A stretch of 64,000 bases of DNA from Dioscorea cayenensis subsp. rotundata (lineage: Eukaryota > Streptophyta > Magnoliopsida > Dioscoreales > Dioscoreaceae), in contig NC_052496.1 in the NCBI RefSeq assembly GCF_009730915.1, positions 1,101,875-1,165,874 of the forward strand, written 5' to 3'. Positions 24,578-35,676 of this stretch are shown piece by piece (positions within the stretch are counted from its first letter, which is position 1; each line of letters begins with the position of its first letter). Position numbers and translations under genes: made by a program. The notes under the pieces were generated by a model. It was not told the origin of the DNA. It searched no databases and worked only from the letters and a program-made list of their open reading frames with translations.

Positions 24578-27500
24578 TCATTCTTCATCCATATGTTTGG
24601 CATCTTGCGTCGCACTTTCATTCACACCTGGTGTGAGCTCTGCTTCAAATGAGACAGAAGGCAGCCTCTCATAAACTCTGGAACCTAAAGGCAGAAATAT
24701 TTTCTCTCCAGATCTGAGAGACTGAAAAAATTTATGGCAGTCCCATCTCTGCTGAACATACACCAGAATTGAGAGCAGTATGGCCGTCATTGGAATGGCA
24801 ACATCGTCAAACTTGGAATAGAAATCTAAGGCTGGATTCACAAATTCATACTCCTCTGAGAAGTAAGGATTGAAAACCGGAGCTCTCACATAGTCATAAA
24901 CATGCGGAAGGATCCTAACCAGCGTTATCCCAAAATAGTAGACTTTTCTCAGAGGCTTGCCATTCAACTGCCACATAGTGTTGCCTATAATTTGTGGAAG
25001 CAGAAAAAAGTCTTGAATCAAACCCACATACTCCTCCAGTTGGATTTCCCAATCATGCATTTTACGTCTGTTTCCCCTGGAGTCCAAGAAGTACTGGTCA
25101 GGTCGAATTTGCCTCGGTGGCGCATTGACACCTTGCAGAATAAGGATCACCAAGAAACCAGCCAAATGCAAACCACAACTTATAATAAGAACCCATTTAT
25201 CATTTGGAACGCGTCCTGGTTCAAGAGGAGTTCGTGACAGGAGTCTGATTCGGGACTTCCAGACCTTCTGGCCAAGCCTCAGAGTGAGCAGAAAAGCACC
25301 TAGGACAAGGATCTTCACTAAATAGTCACTAATCTGGAACCATTGGTTCTTTTCAAAACCATAGGATGGATAGTCATACGTCTCAGATTTCAACTGAGCA
25401 AACAGAGCCTCTGCCCCAGTGATCAGAGGAATGCTGTAACCAAGAGCCTGGACCCCAAGCATAACAAGAGATATGTAAGGAACAGAGGCAGTGTTATCTC
25501 GAATGTAGACTAATTGGAACACTATGCAAGCTACTGCAATAGAAAGTGTAAGAATGCGGAGACTTCCCTCGACTCCTTTCCTTGAGAGTATGTCTTGCCG
25601 TTGCTCATGATACAAAATTGGCAGAGTTTGGAGTTTGATCTGGCTAAAGTGGAGTGGGTCATCCTCAGTCCTTTGGCTTATGATGGAGACCTTTGCTGTT
25701 GGATTCATGAGCCAACGAGCAGTGGTTGGTGGATACTCTATTATTACTTCAATTAAGCAATCAAGTCCATCTTCAAGATCCCTGCTCTCAAACAAGATTT
25801 TCCAAGATGCACGCACATCTCTACATCCAATCAAGTACATTTTTCCACTGACTGGGTTATAAAGGCCCTCCAAGTAGAGCACTGAAACATTGCTGTACAA
25901 CTTACCCGAGAGAGTGAGCTCAGCTGATACATTCAGAAGCAACTTTCTCTCGGTGGATACATCTTTGGTGGAAGCCGGATTCTTCTCCTTTGTGCTTGAT
26001 GAATTTTGGTATTGGTAAGTCCAGTACCGCCCAAACAATTTGTCAAGAGAAAGTATCTCCATCTGGAGAAAAGGCCGGTCTGTCCGCACTTTGGGCAATG
26101 GATCTTGAACTGCACTGCTGTGAAGCGTGAGGTCATCCGCAAGACTAGAAAGACCGACTAGTTCATCATTCTTTTCACTCTTTCTGGGGTAACTTAGGAA
26201 CGATTTCTTAATAATAGCACCAAATTCAAAGGGCTCACTCCGTTCAAGAAAAGAACCAGCTAGCTTGATCTTGGAATACTTGTATGACAGATATGTATTA
26301 CTCAACTTGTCCCAAATTTCAGATGGATGTACTGGTCTTTCAAATGACAATGGAAAGAAAGAGTTGTTACCGTGATCATCTATGCTGGATATTCTCCCAA
26401 AAATAATATTTCTTTGGTTGATCGAGAAGGATGTAGGAATATATAAACATATACGAGAGTGGCAATTTCTGTCTGTCAGTCCGAGACAGCCGACCATGCA
26501 AAGCTGCCCTGAGGATGAATTCCATATTCCTTCCACCGAAAGAGTTGTGTTATCAAGGCCACTCCTTTGAACTGCAGTATACTGGTTCTCCCAGGGAGAA
26601 ATCACTCTAAAAACAGCAGAAACCTTGGCAGACGTTTTGTTATAACTTTCCATTCTCGACTCACATCTCACATCTTGCATCGCTAGCTTGACATTGTCAA
26701 ACCCCCCATCTGTTGCATTGATCTCCCTTTCAGTAGCAAAAGGTCCCAACTTCCTGCAATACTCATCAGTGGAATTACAGTTCCAGTTTGGCACAACATT
26801 TAAAAGTTGTCCATTGATGAATCGATCGAGTACCTCACATAATCCAACCCCTTTATACAGTTCGAACCAGCCACGCACTGAATCATTAGGATAAGGGTAT
26901 GGGCTGCAGGCCTTTGACACAAGCTCTTCAGAACCATACTGGTAATATGAATAAGCACCTAACTGAGAGACAAGTGAGATCTTGTCAAAGTACCTGATGC
27001 TGGATACTTGATTTAGGCTTCTCAGTTCACCTCGCGCAGCCCTTGTAGTCAAGGTGAAGTTCTTTGGATAGTGGAGTACGAGAAGAACTTTGTCATCCTC
27101 AAGGAGAGGAGGTTGGTACTTGTTCATGCGGGCATCATTCACCCATTCCCATGGATCTGCAGAATCAGGCTGACGGGAAGGGAGTAAAGCATTCCCCAGC
27201 ATACAAAGCACCCTTTCACCACCATTCTTCTCGGATTCAACATATATCCCTTCAAAAGAAACCCTGAGTTCCGAATTCCCAGGCCAGAATCTGAACTCTG
27301 GATTAAAGAAATGGTTTACTTCCAGACCAGTGCCATTTCTAAACAAGCCTATGCTCAGTTCTCCACTGACATTGAATGCATTGTTGGAAGTAGTTGCCAG
27401 ATCAACATGAGTCAGGGCAAATGTAACCAGGTGTGCAGGATCAGGAAGAACAGAACTGCTCTGTGGTGCATCACTTGCATCGAATGGCATTAAAGGGGCT

Positions 27501-27781
27501 GTGCCGTGATCTTGTCTCCAATCTCCCATGATGAAGTTGAGCTCCGGAATGATGCTTGAGGCTCTATTGGCATTAATTTTATCTTTGGAAGCCGATTTAA
27601 GGATCAATTTGCAAGCATCCTTCACTTCTGAATAGCGAGAATATTCATGGGGTACTAAGGTCTCTTGACTAAATGCATCTGGAAGTCTCGCAGGTACCAC
27701 TCGGTGATAAGATAACGTACGTGTGATGGCCAAGGCCATGAACAAGCAAGCAACCCAAAGATGAGGAATCACAGCCATCAT
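24578..27781 (-). CDS. DUF2921 (SWEET-like domain) membrane protein
   Basis: A single-exon frame of 1,067 residues with tandem start ATGs. Residues 1-24 look like a signal peptide. The large N-terminal part has many N-x-S/T sites and three copies of an EG-(I/L)-(Y/W)...G...C-M-x-G-like motif, at about 177-196 (FEGIYVESEKNGGERVLCML), 417-432 and 638-653, so the lumenal part looks like an internal triplication. From residue 740 on there are about six to seven hydrophobic helices (about 740-760, 768-790, 818-835, 862-883, 918-937, 945-962, 995-1010). The family includes the FLY1/FLY2 transmembrane RING E3 ligases, related to yeast Tul1. This protein ends in an acidic tail and shows no RING cysteines, so a ligase role is not supported; it may be a scaffold in the endomembrane system. 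Function is not established. Confidence 0.9.
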   Translation of the reverse strand: MMAVIPHLWVACLFMALAITRTLSYHRVVPARLPDAFSQETLVPHEYSRYSEVKDACKLILKSASKDKINANRASSIIPELNFIMGDWRQDHGTAPLMPFDASDAPQSSSVLPDPAHLVTFALTHVDLATTSNNAFNVSGELSIGLFRNGTGLEVNHFFNPEFRFWPGNSELRVSFEGIYVESEKNGGERVLCMLGNALLPSRQPDSADPWEWVNDARMNKYQPPLLEDDKVLLVLHYPKNFTLTTRAARGELRSLNQVSSIRYFDKISLVSQLGAYSYYQYGSEELVSKACSPYPYPNDSVRGWFELYKGVGLCEVLDRFINGQLLNVVPNWNCNSTDEYCRKLGPFATEREINATDGGFDNVKLAMQDVRCESRMESYNKTSAKVSAVFRVISPWENQYTAVQRSGLDNTTLSVEGIWNSSSGQLCMVGCLGLTDRNCHSRICLYIPTSFSINQRNIIFGRISSIDDHGNNSFFPLSFERPVHPSEIWDKLSNTYLSYKYSKIKLAGSFLERSEPFEFGAIIKKSFLSYPRKSEKNDELVGLSSLADDLTLHSSAVQDPLPKVRTDRPFLQMEILSLDKLFGRYWTYQYQNSSSTKEKNPASTKDVSTERKLLLNVSAELTLSGKLYSNVSVLYLEGLYNPVSGKMYLIGCRDVRASWKILFESRDLEDGLDCLIEVIIEYPPTTARWLMNPTAKVSIISQRTEDDPLHFSQIKLQTLPILYHEQRQDILSRKGVEGSLRILTLSIAVACIVFQLVYIRDNTASVPYISLVMLGVQALGYSIPLITGAEALFAQLKSETYDYPSYGFEKNQWFQISDYLVKILVLGAFLLTLRLGQKVWKSRIRLLSRTPLEPGRVPNDKWVLIISCGLHLAGFLVILILQGVNAPPRQIRPDQYFLDSRGNRRKMHDWEIQLEEYVGLIQDFFLLPQIIGNTMWQLNGKPLRKVYYFGITLVRILPHVYDYVRAPVFNPYFSEEYEFVNPALDFYSKFDDVAIPMTAILLSILVYVQQRWDCHKFFQSLRSGEKIFLPLGSRVYERLPSVSFEAELTPGVNESATQDAKHMDEE

Positions 27782-27837
27782 TGTGATGAGTTTAACTCAA
27801 ACACTGTGGGATCTGATACGAAAGTAGTGAATCCACT

Positions 27838-27868
<31 letters not shown>

Positions 27869-28183
27869 CACTGATCAGTTAAGGAACAAATTCAAGGCAA
27901 CTTAGATATCAAGTTATACACAAATGTAAGTAGCTAGTAAAACTATAACCTTATCAAACATGTGAAAAACCAAGATTTTGATTCCATACAGCCAAGTTTT
28001 AAACAAGAATGAGTTGGCCTCAGTTCTTTGACTCAATGGAAAAAATTTAAGTTGGTTATCATCAAATTCATACTAATCAAAACATGAAAAAGTCCAATTC
28101 CAACCCAATCTGCCACAATAACTGGTTAGCTAAGCTTAATAAAAGAAGAAGAAGAAGAAGAAGAAGAAGAAAGTGTAGGGGCA

Positions 28184-28228
<45 letters not shown>

Positions 28229-28453
28229 AGCAGCATTGTAAGAAATAAATGGAAAACATGAGAAAATGGAGAATTTAGGGGAGATCTTTGCTAACCTGAT
28301 CATAGAGAGTGAACAAGGCCGGAAACGGAAACCAAATCCAAACAATGTCGGTGTTGAACTTGATGAGATCTTGAGATTTGGTGTTGATGCGTCTTGGGGA
28401 TCGATGTTTTGGATTCCCACATTTGACTTGGGTTGTGGGGACTTAAACAACAC
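27782..28453 (-). other. Probable 5' untranslated exon and intron of the DUF2921 gene
   Basis: On the minus strand, CCCACAG precedes the leader at about 27,804 and could be an acceptor. A possible donor, ATCAG followed by GTTAGC, lies at 28,296. The intron between contains (TA)n at 27,837-27,862, (GAA)n, (ATC)n and (CAG)n runs at 28,143-28,235. Inference from splice-like sites only. Confidence 0.35.
28143..28235. repeat. Compound trinucleotide microsatellites (GAA)n, (ATC)n, (CAG)n
   Basis: Three neighbouring pure trinucleotide runs. In one minus-strand frame they would read as poly-Ala and poly-Asp, which explains a spurious open frame. Confidence 0.95.
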
Positions 28454-29870
28454 GCCGATGATGCCAGTGTGAACTCGGAAGTTGAATTTACAGTATTACC
28501 CCTACATTGATCGCGAGACCGACGGGTGAGTTCTAACGCCGTGTTTCGCGGGGCATCAACTTCCAATGGGTTGGAGCTCTATTGTCGCACGTGAGTGCAC
28601 GTGATTCTTTTAATAACTCAGCAGTTGTTAAAATTCCATGTGTATTGAAAAATATCCACGGCCCACACTGTGCAGAATCACAATAGTACTGGGCCGGATC
28701 TGCAGTCATCCTCACATTCTGTGGCCCATGACTTGATACTGCCCGAGTTATGTATAAATGGGTGTGGTGTGTATGAATATTTGCAATCGGTCATTTCTTC
28801 AAATGAGGGTACAGTGTGATAAAATTGAGAGTCTTTTTTGATTGGGGGTGATTAAATCATTAAAGCGCACCATGCATAGTAGAGAAGGAATAGTGCTACA
28901 TATAGTGATGGCAATGTTAATTGGCATGGGCCACTGGCTGGCAGTGGGCTTATCTATCAAAGGAAAGGAATCGGCTCGCACTAGCATCAGACTTTATCTA
29001 TCAAAGTCTAACATTCCTTGATGCACTACTGACGGGTCCAATGATATGCATGATTGTAGAATAAGAATATTTACAATAATAATATCACTTTTAATTATAT
29101 ATAATAGAGATTTAGTACTATTATCATAGTACATGAGTGATAGTGTAATCAATTCTTATGTTGAAAGGAAGTTTGATTTTTTTTAATGGGTGGTTAAAAA
29201 TTTATGATGTGCATGTAGTGGTAGTGTAATCAACTCATATGTTGAAAGAAAATTAGATTTTTTGTTATATAGGATCGAAAGTTTATGATGTGTATATAGT
29301 GATTTGTCAAATTATAATAAATAAATAAATAAATAAATGAAATGTGATGTCTTTTCAATAATCCAAAAGTTGAACAAGCAACTCATTTATTATTCAGTAA
29401 GCATCCATGAAGTAACAGCAAAACCATCAACGCTATCATGTCCTTCTCCATTGGCCACATCCAGAAGCCCTCTATATATATATATACAGTAAGATGCTAT
29501 AGTAAGAGATTATTAGGATTTGTTGGATTGTTTAGTTTAGATTTTTAGTTTATTATAGATATAGTAAAAATATGGTTGGATAGTTTAGATTTGTTTAGAT
29601 ACGGTTATATTCTCTCTTTAAAATTTTAATTTCTTTGATAATCTTCATTCTTCTAGTGCAAATATAGACTTTATTATAGACCTTCTTATCATCAAGTATC
29701 ATTCTGAAATTGAAATTCATATATGTGTGATTAGTAAGTGTGTGGGTGTGTATATAATAAGTGTGAGTGTGGCCCATAAATCCTTCAAAATATTTTAACA
29801 GCAGGACTAGCTAGAACTAGAAGCCCAAAACAAAAGAGAGAAGGAGAAGGAGTCTAGGAGAGAGGGAGGA
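28454..29870. other. Spacer between divergent DUF2921 and MOT1 genes
   Basis: Contains two close ACGTG cores (GCACGTGAGTGCACGTGATT at about 28,585-28,604) and an imperfect two-copy direct repeat of about 83 bases (about 29,132-29,214 and 29,215-29,300, both with GTAGTGTAATCAA-like and TTTATGATGTG segments). An (AAAT)n run lies at 29,313-29,339. Leader and promoter of MOT1 lie at its right end. No other gene was seen. Confidence 0.5.
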
Positions 29871-31466
29871 ATGAGGAGGAGTGACGGCAGTAAAAACAGC
29901 GACGTCAAGGGAACGGCCCTTGAACTGGCCCAAGAGTCATCCGCACTCTCCCATCTTCATCATAAAAACAATTATTATAACCTAAATAATAATCCCACTC
30001 ATCCGCCGCCGCCGCCTCCAACACCGCCCGTTACCATGGATCCTGACCATACATCCGGCATCGCCGCCCCTATCCTCCGCCCCGATCACCCTCCTCGACG
30101 ACGCTGCTTCCCCTCCTTCACCTCCAGCTTCGCCATTAAAACCTCCATTTGGGCCGAACTTGGCGGCGCTGTTGGCGATCTCGGAACCTACATCCCTATC
30201 GTGTTGGCCGTCTCCCTCGTCAACGGTCTAGATCTCAGTACCACCCTCATCTTCACCGCCCTTTACAACGCCGCCACCGGCTTCCTCTTCGCCGTCCCCA
30301 TGCCCGTTCAGCCGATGAAGTCCATTGCGGCTGTCGCTATCTCCGAGTCGACCCACCTCACCATTCCTCAGATCATGGCTGCCGGCCTCTGCACCGCGGG
30401 GGTCCTTTTCATCCTCGGCGCCACCGGCCTCATGTCCCTGGCTTACCGTCTAATCCCCCTCCCCGTCGTCCGTGGCGTACAGCTCTCGCAAGGCCTCGCC
30501 TTTGCCTTTACGGCCATCAAGTACATCCGCTACAACCAAAACTTCTCCTCCTCGAAAACATCCAGCTCCGATACCCGCCCCTGGCTCGGCCTCGACGGTT
30601 TAATCCTCGCCATCTCCGCTCTCCTGTTCATCATCCTCGTCACCGGTTCGGGCGACGATGAAGACACCATCCAAGAGCAACAACAAGACGAGGCTCGTTG
30701 CGACAATACTCAGAGACGACGCTGCATTCGTGGTTCATTCTTCCGAAAAATCCCTTCAGCGCTCCTAGTATTCTTGCTGGGCTTGGCTTTGTGCTTCGCG
30801 AGGAACCCGTCGATCATCCACAATATCAAATTCGGGCCTTCGAAAATCACGGTGGTGAAGATCAGTTGGCAGGACTGGAAAACGGGCTTCATCCGTGCAG
30901 CCATCCCTCAGATCCCGCTTTCAGTGCTCAACTCGGTGATCGCTGTCTGTAAGCTATCGGCTGACCTCTTTCCTGACAGGCGAGTGACGGCGAGATCAGT
31001 GTCGGTGAGCGTGGGGTTGATGAACATGGTGGGCTGCTGGTTCGGAGCCATGCCTGTGTGCCATGGGGCCGGGGGACTCGCCGGCCAGTACAGGTTTGGG
31101 GGGAGGAGTGGGGCTGCCGTATTGTTCCTTGCGATCGGAAAGATGGTGCTAGGTTTGGTGTTTGGGAACTCGTTCGTGAGGATATTGGCGGAGTTCCCGA
31201 TTGGGTTGTTGGGCGTGTTGTTGCTCTTTGCGGGGATCGAGCTCGCCATGGCCTCCAGGGATATGGGAAGTAAAGAGGACTCCTTTGTCATGCTCATGTG
31301 TGCGGCCGTGTCTCTCACCGGCTCCAGCGCTGCGCTGGGGTTTGGTTGCGGTATTGTGCTCTACTTGCTGCTCAGGCTCAGGGACCTGGATTGCTGCTCC
31401 TCTGCTCTTCTACTGACCGGAAAACGCCAGCAAGAGGCTAATAATAATGATGATCATATTGTTTGA
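29871..31466 (+). CDS. MOT1: Molybdate transporter, MOT1 (SULTR5) family
   Basis: Intronless frame, 531 residues from the first ATG, or 476 from the ATG at 30,036 (ACCATGG, better start context and closer to the usual family length of about 450-470). Family motifs are present: AELGGAVGDLGTYIPIVLA, the motif PMPVQPMKSIAAVAI, and FGAMPVCHGAGGLAGQYRFG. About ten hydrophobic helices are visible. There is no STAS domain, as expected for this branch of the sulfate transporter superfamily. Role: proton-coupled, high-affinity molybdate uptake, at the plasma membrane, mitochondria or vacuole depending on the member; it supplies molybdenum cofactor enzymes. The extra N-terminus is Asn/His/Pro-rich with a run of six prolines and looks unconserved. 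The coding region is much more GC-rich than its surroundings. Confidence 0.93.
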   Translation: MRRSDGSKNSDVKGTALELAQESSALSHLHHKNNYYNLNNNPTHPPPPPPTPPVTMDPDHTSGIAAPILRPDHPPRRRCFPSFTSSFAIKTSIWAELGGAVGDLGTYIPIVLAVSLVNGLDLSTTLIFTALYNAATGFLFAVPMPVQPMKSIAAVAISESTHLTIPQIMAAGLCTAGVLFILGATGLMSLAYRLIPLPVVRGVQLSQGLAFAFTAIKYIRYNQNFSSSKTSSSDTRPWLGLDGLILAISALLFIILVTGSGDDEDTIQEQQQDEARCDNTQRRRCIRGSFFRKIPSALLVFLLGLALCFARNPSIIHNIKFGPSKITVVKISWQDWKTGFIRAAIPQIPLSVLNSVIAVCKLSADLFPDRRVTARSVSVSVGLMNMVGCWFGAMPVCHGAGGLAGQYRFGGRSGAAVLFLAIGKMVLGLVFGNSFVRILAEFPIGLLGVLLLFAGIELAMASRDMGSKEDSFVMLMCAAVSLTGSSAALGFGCGIVLYLLLRLRDLDCCSSALLLTGKRQQEANNNDDHIV

Positions 31467-32155
31467 GAAATAATAAGACAATTATATAAACCAGTACCTG
31501 GCATGCGAGATTCCTCTCCCAATTCTTGTCTGTTTTTAATTTCATGTTTGTGGGCATTATTTATTTACCCTAGCCTAGAAAAGGGTGAGCAGGATGATTG
31601 CAGAAGGCCAAAAAAAAAAACATATGTTTGACTATCAGATCTATATCTAATCTGATGTTTATCAGTATTATATAAAAGAAAGCGTCATTTTTCTATTGAA
31701 TTCTGTCAAATAGGATGTTTGTTAAGTGGGAGAAAGTGAACACAGAAAGCAGAACAGCATGGACATACATACAAGAGATTTATAAAAGTGGGTTGCTTAA
31801 CCACTAATTGATAGACTCTTTTTTTTTTTTTTAATAATTTAACTTGTACCCACATGCAGAATGACTGAGTGAGTGAATACACCTAACCACCATCAGAGAC
31901 AGAGTAGATAGCCGTTGCCCCTACTTACTATGGGATGCGCTGGCATCCAAGTTTGAAACAGCGGAAAGATAGAAGAGCAATGCTCTTTCCATGCCCTTTT
32001 AAAACCAAATGACCGTTGCAAACTCAAGTCTCATAATACCCGCATCCCTAGGAACAAGGAATCCAAACCAAGAAGACGCTCCCCCGCTCCTCCCTGACTC
32101 TCGCTCGCAAGCAGGCATACAGTAAAAAAACACAGAGAAGAAGAAGAAGAAGAAC
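31467..32155. other. MOT1 3' region and promoter of the coiled-coil gene
   Basis: The first part should be the MOT1 3' untranslated region. The last part ends in a (GAA)n leader just before the next ATG. Nothing else was recognised. Confidence 0.5.
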
Positions 32156-35130
32156 ATGGCCAAAAAGAAGCCGGCTTTTACTTTTAGTGAGGAAGGGATG
32201 ACCATTGACGAGGGCTTGGGGTACCCAAAAGCCTACGCGAAGCTATGCCGAAGCCACAATGCATTCGAGCCCTACAGCCAAGGTCCTCCTTCCATCTTCG
32301 TTCCCTACACTTTGCAGCCTCAAGAGGTCAGTCAGATAAACTAGCATTTTTTTGGTTTTATTTTTTCTGAATGAAATGACATGAACTGTCGCACATCTTT
32401 GTGTGCCTGCCAGGCATTGAGAGCTAAAGATTTGAACCAGATGTTTCCAGTTCTGGACCCAGACGCAGTCCCTTGTATGAATCCCAGAGGTTATGTCAAC
32501 ATCCTATGGAAGCAACTGGACCATCTCGGGTGAGCTCTCTATTCCTGTTCCTGCTCTCAATTATACTTTCTAAATATGGTCCAGTTCTTGCAACTCTCAT
32601 GATTGTTACACCTTGTCCAGGAATGCTGGGTTTGATCCTGCTTTGTTTCGAGTGGATCAGTTCGGTAATGTTCTCTACTTGCATGCGGATGATGCGTCTC
32701 CCCTTGCTTGGGATATTGATCACTGGTTCCCTTGCTCAAGTAATTAGTGTAGCCCTCCTTGCTTTTGAATCTCTCATATGCCATTATTTTGAAACCTGGG
32801 TGCTTCTTCTGATGTTGTCATCTGCTTCTGGAAAATGCAGGAGGTGGGAAAACAGTGCCAAGCAATCTGAGGATTTTGCAATGGCAAGTGTGCAGAAAGA
32901 AGCAAAGCAAGCTCGATTTCCTCATCCCATGGTGGGATTTTCAGTTGGGCATCTCAGTGAACCAGTTTCTATCCATATTCGCATCCAAGAAGACAGAATT
33001 CAGGTGGGTGAAGCTTTATTAAAACTACCTTTAAAGGTTTATGTGGCTGACTAGCAACCAATTTGATACTGTTTGCAGGAATAGAGCGTTTTCCTTTTTG
33101 TTCCCTGGTGGTGGAAGTGAGGAGTTGAATGCATTGCAGACCATAGAGTCCCACAGTTTCCCACAGCATTTCATTGAGATGCAACAGCAAATGGGGCTTG
33201 CTCCAGCTGCCCTTGTTCCATCACAAGGAAGTCTTCATGCATCAGTGCTTAGGCCCCTGGATTTTAATAGATCTCTCAAGTCTGGCTCTGGATCTTCTTT
33301 ATCAGGTAAGCAATGCACGTCAGTTCTGTGCTTCTCTGCTGGATTGTTACTTGTTAACTGCTCCATAAAGACTGATCTCTTTTGGATGATTTCAGCTGCT
33401 AGGAGATTCTCAGTAGAAGATGATGATGATGGGCAAAGCATGGCGATTCCAAGATTTGGACCATTTCCTAATTCCAAGGAAAATGATAAGCCTGAGACCA
33501 ATCCTTATCTTTCCATTGCAATGGCCAGAGATTCACTGAGACAGAGAGATGAAGCCAAGAAGAAGCAAGCTGAGATAAACCAGTTGGATGGTGAACTAAA
33601 TGAAATGAAGCAGAAAAATGAAACAGAAAGGGTAGCTCTGCAAGACTTGGAACAACTGCTGATCAAGAAGAGGCGAAGAGTTGAGAAGTGCAGGAGATTA
33701 GCTGAGGCGCAATCTTCTTATAGGGCATTACTCGAAAAAATGATAAGAGATGCCATGCACAAGTAAGGCCAACGGAAATGATTTTTTATTTTTTATTTTT
33801 AAATGCCTCGCTTTTGCAATTTCCATGTGCTAGTTCTGAGAACTTTTGGTGTCTTAACTTGTAATGCAGGTCTGTTCTTTACAAGGAGCAACTTAGATTG
33901 AACCAGGCTGCGACCAGCACACTCATGGCGAGGTTGGAGGCGCAAAGAGAAATCTGCGACTCTTCTGAACAAGAGCTCAACAAAAGATACAATCACAGAG
34001 ATGAAATAGAGAAGCAAATTAGACCAAGAAGGGAACATGCACGAAAAAGGTCAAGAACTGATGATACGTTAATAGAAGAGAGAAATGATGAGTTACTGAG
34101 TATGTCAAACCCTTTGAGGAAGGAGCTTAGAAAATTTTTAGAGGAAGAGCAAAAGGCTTCTGAAGCTGGCTCATCTTTCACTGAAGGAAGAGAATCAGAG
34201 CAGATGGAGACCTCAGGCACCATCAAAGAAGCAGAAGGAAATCTCAAGCCACTCAAATGTAAGATCATGAAGAAGAAGATGAATTCATCTACTGGAAGCC
34301 AACATGATGAAGATGACGAAATATACAACAGCACTGCAATAATTGTCAGGGAAGCCAAATATGACCGGAAGGGCTCGCCTTCTATTCAAAGATCTTGGGA
34401 AGGCAAAGAGGAACAGATGGCAGTAATACTCAGAGAACCAGCAGTACATGATGGAAGTTCCAGTGAGGGTAATGGACTCGAAAAAAATCGATTTTGCAAA
34501 GCCCCATATGAAGCAAATATTACTGAGGATGAAAAATCACTCAAGGAGAAGCTTGAGAGAGTTACCATTAGAGAGGAGAGACATTGCGGCAAGACCAAGA
34601 AGAAATCGGAGAAGAGTTTCTGTCCTCAAAGCCCACATGAGGAAGATGACAATGCACACCATCATCAAGTAGGAAAAGGGAACATAGAGAAGTGGCTTAA
34701 GCAGTTGTTGGAGAATGCCCATGAGGAAAATAGCCCGTCCATGGATTCACCACCACCTGATCCTCACGTGCAAAACTATGCAAACTCAAAGAACAAGATC
34801 AGAGTTCCAACTAAGCCACTCGATGAAAAAACAGCTTTTGATCTAAAGCATGTTGAAGGGAATGGCCTTAGAAGAGAATGCAATAATGACAACAACTTGC
34901 TTGAGAAGAGTAAACACACTAGTGGAGTTGGCAGTATCAGTGCTCGCAGAGGACTAGGCAACAGGAGAAGTAGCATGGATGGAAGAGGTAGAGAGGAGAG
35001 AAATGGAGGTGTTTCAACTTGTGAGAGCTCCAGGGGATTCATGTCCTTCCCTTCATCACCTTCTGTGATTTTAAGTATGAGAAAGGGTGTTGATTGTATG
35101 GGCAGAAAGCCAAAGGTGATGGGTGATTAA
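32156..35130 (+). CDS. Plant coiled-coil protein of unknown function
   Basis: Seven exons: 32156-32326, 32414-32529, 32621-32739, 32841-33003, 33079-33305, 33396-33762, 33870-35130, all GT-AG, 807 residues in frame. The N-terminal third is compact and looks globular: FTFSEEGMTIDEGLGYPKAY, then segments such as VNILWKQLDHLGNAGFDPAL and LAWDIDHWFPC. Exon 6 and the start of exon 7 form a long charged coiled coil (about residues 290-450). The rest is highly charged, low in complexity and probably disordered, with KKKM, RKRSR and similar basic patches that could be nuclear signals. I recognise the N-terminal pattern as shared by plant proteins without a known function, but can give no name. An AATAAA signal lies 66 bases after the stop. 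Confidence 0.85.
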
Positions 35131-35196
35131 GAAGAAGACTCCAGTGGGGATTTTTTAGGCAGCAGCACATTTATCAAGCCCTGGCCTAAGGCTTTC

Positions 35197-35202
35197 AATA
35201 AA
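35197..35202 (+). terminator. Polyadenylation signal AATAAA
   Basis: AATAAA 66 bases downstream of the coiled-coil gene stop codon, followed by T/G-rich sequence. Confidence 0.5.
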
Positions 35203-35305
35203 TAGTAGTCCTGGATCAAATTTGCTGCGCAGATTTGTTGTTCATTCTTTCTAAATTTGGACATGTATGTTTGGGTGAAGTTTGTTAAGTACTATGAATT
35301 GATTC

Positions 35306-35331
35306 GTGTGTGTGTGTGTGTGTGTGTGTGT
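35306..35331. repeat. (GT)n microsatellite
   Basis: About 13 GT units downstream of the coiled-coil gene. Confidence 0.95.
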
Positions 35332-35429
35332 TCAAGGATGTATAATTTGGAATCAGAGGCACCAAATTATACATAGTAGTTATTTACCTCTGGGAAAATA
35401 ACTGCTTGTTGTGTTCAAAGAAATTGAGC

Positions 35430-35676
35430 TTTGTTGTAAATGGCTATAGTATTATTATCATTGATTGGCTAGAAGCTACAATTGAGTCTGAATTGCTGTA
35501 AATGGTTATAGTATGTCATCATTGATTGGCTAGAAGCTACAACTGAGTCTGAATTGCTGTAAATGGTTATAGTATGTCATCATTGATTGGCTAGAAGCTA
35601 CAACTGAGTCTGAATTGCTGTAAATGGTTGTAGTATTTCATCATTGATTGCCTAAAAGCTACAACAAAATCTGAAA
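35430..35676. repeat. 61-bp minisatellite, four copies
   Basis: The landmark TGTAAATGG recurs with a period of 61 bases (landmark starts near 35,435, 35,496, 35,557, 35,618), each followed by CATTGATTGGCTAGAAGCTA or a close variant. The inner two copies are almost identical and the outer ones are more diverged. No coding role is apparent. Confidence 0.95.

Noticed and set aside
24902..27493. Plus-strand open frames within the DUF2921 gene
   Set aside because: Antisense shadows; no family resemblance.
28136..28453. Minus-strand open frame with poly-Ala, poly-Asp and poly-Phe
   Set aside because: It is made by the (CAG)n, (ATC)n and (GAA)n runs and lacks any family signal; the region more likely holds an untranslated exon and intron.
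30149..30661. 170-codon Arg/His/Pro-rich frame inside MOT1
   Set aside because: Alternate frame of GC-rich MOT1 coding sequence; its composition is typical of a shadow.
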